This document shows, piece by piece, positions 5,366 to 6,335 of a stretch of DNA of 6,335 bases; the first letter of the stretch is position 1; every line of letters starts with the position of its first letter. Source of the DNA: Burkholderiaceae bacterium (GTDB taxonomy: Bacteria > Pseudomonadota > Gammaproteobacteria > Burkholderiales > Burkholderiaceae); NCBI GenBank assembly GCA_022701845.1, contig JAKONS010000576.1:1-6335 (forward strand), given 5' to 3'. The notes under the pieces were generated by a model that was not told where the DNA came from, did not search any database, and saw only the letters and a program-made list of their open reading frames with translations. The translations under genes were made by a program, and so were the position numbers.

Positions 5366-6335
5366 ACCCGCCGCTCGACCGGCACACCGCCCTGGCGCTG
5401 GCGGCGCGGGTGTCGGCCGGCGCGCTGAGCGCGGTCGAGGTGGCGCGCTGCTTCATCGAACGGGTGGAGCGGCTCAACCCCGCGCTGAACGCCATCGTCC
5501 AGTTCGACCCGGGCCTGGTGCTGGCCGAGGCGGCGTCGGTGGACCGCCGCCTGGCGGCCGGCGACACCCTGCCGCTGGCCGGCGTGCCCTTCACCGTGAA
5601 GGACAACCTGTGGGTCGGCGGCCGGCGCATTTCGCAGGGCTCGCGCCTGTTCGACGATTTCATCGCGCCGCGCGACGCCTGGGCGGTGGCCCGGCTGCGC
5701 GCGCTGGGCGGCGTGGTGCTGGGCATCACCAACTGTTCCGAGTTCGCCTGCAAGGGCGTCACCGGCAACCTGCTGTACGGCACCACCCGGCACCCGCTCG
5801 ACCCGTCGCTGACGCCGGGCGGTTCGTCCGGCGGCGCGGCCTCGGCCCTGGCCGCCGGCCTGGGGCTGCTGGCCCTGTGCACCGACGCGGGCGGCTCCAC
5901 CCGGCGCCCGGCCGCGCACACCGGCCTGGTCGGCTTCAAGGCCAGCAGCGGGCTCATCCCGCATCCCTGGGGGTTCGCCGAGCCGAACTTCGGGCTGTCG
6001 GTGGTCGGCATACTGGCGCGCGACGCGGCCGACTGCGCTTTCGTCTTCGACCGGCTGCTGGCCTACGACGCCAACGACCCGGCGGGCGTGCCGATCGCGG
6101 CGGGGCTGCAGGTGGCGGGGGCGCCGCCGCTCGATCGGTCGACGCTGCGGCTGGCCTGGAGCCCGCGCCTGGGTTGCGATTTCGCGGTGGACGACGGCGT
6201 GGCACGGCAGCTGGCGCGGCAGGTCGAGGCCTTGCGCGCCGCGGGCTGGTCGATCGACGAGGCCGACCCGCCCTGGCCGGACGCCGTGCGCGAATATCCG
6301 CTGATCGTGCTGCAGCAGGCCGGCCTGTTCGCCTT
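5362..6335 (+). CDS. Amidase-signature family hydrolase (AtzE/GatA-like), 3' end cut by the window
   Basis: This is a Ser-cisSer-Lys amidase that cleaves linear carboxamide bonds and releases ammonia or an amine. About 324 residues are visible of a family that usually runs to 450-480, so the last quarter to third lies beyond the window. The triad is intact: Lys80 in FTVKDN, cis-Ser155 in the PGGSSGG loop, and nucleophile Ser179 in TDAGGSTRRPA. The spacing (24 residues between the two serines) matches GatA and FAAH. The segment after the nucleophile (HTGLVGFKASSGLIP) is typical of the family. The positions after Ser179 are Thr-Arg-Arg instead of the common Ile-Arg-Ile or similar. The GTG start overlaps the stop of the PuuE-like gene as GTGA and has GGAAG six bases upstream. 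It is not likely to be the tRNA amidotransferase subunit GatA, because gatC and gatB are absent and the context is catabolic. The cluster suggests it acts last, on an opened amide or ureido product; AtzE is a family precedent. Confidence 0.93.
   Translation, partial: MNPPLDRHTALALAARVSAGALSAVEVARCFIERVERLNPALNAIVQFDPGLVLAEAASVDRRLAAGDTLPLAGVPFTVKDNLWVGGRRISQGSRLFDDFIAPRDAWAVARLRALGGVVLGITNCSEFACKGVTGNLLYGTTRHPLDPSLTPGGSSGGAASALAAGLGLLALCTDAGGSTRRPAAHTGLVGFKASSGLIPHPWGFAEPNFGLSVVGILARDAADCAFVFDRLLAYDANDPAGVPIAAGLQVAGAPPLDRSTLRLAWSPRLGCDFAVDDGVARQLARQVEALRAAGWSIDEADPPWPDAVREYPLIVLQQAGLFA

Noticed and set aside
5362..6335. Amidase read as GatA of the tRNA amidotransferase
   Set aside because: The catalytic triad is shared, but there is no gatC or gatB neighbour and the gene is joined to a catabolic cluster.

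Overview
The window is about 70% GC, with third codon positions dominated by G and C, and its genes are packed head to tail on the + strand. Composition and gene style suggest a high-GC beta-proteobacterium of the Burkholderiales (Comamonadaceae or Alcaligenaceae type). That placement is an inference from composition and protein flavour; no rRNA or taxonomic marker is present.

Layout. Bases 1-52 are a short leader, possibly including the last bases of an upstream gene, with an AGGAG ribosome binding site at 39-43. Positions 53-2899 encode an ABC importer of the spermidine/putrescine (PotABC-like) class: the ATPase (53-1144), a first inner-membrane permease (1153-2037) and a second permease (2030-2899). 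No substrate-binding protein is in view. A 40-base gap (2900-2939) follows. It holds a small possible hairpin with a pyrimidine-rich tail and a strong GAGGAG ribosome binding site. Three cytoplasmic hydrolases then follow with overlapping stop and start codons: an ATZ/TRZ-type metal-dependent amidohydrolase (2940-4448), a PuuE-like member of the polysaccharide deacetylase fold (4445-5365), and an amidase-signature enzyme (5362 to the window end, cut off at the 3' side).

How the genes may work together. The set reads as one uptake-and-degradation operon. The importer would bring in a small nitrogen compound. The amidohydrolase family usually deaminates or dehalogenates N-heterocycles. The PuuE branch of the deacetylases opens the cyclic ureide allantoin. 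Amidase-signature enzymes cleave linear amides, including carboxybiuret in the s-triazine pathway (AtzE). A chain of deamination, ring opening and amide cleavage is therefore a coherent hypothesis for a cyclic ureide, pyrimidine-like, hydantoin-like or triazine-like substrate. The substrate itself cannot be read from the sequence. No RNA genes, insertion sequences, CRISPR arrays or phage genes were found. The long minus-strand open frames are by-products of GC-rich third positions.
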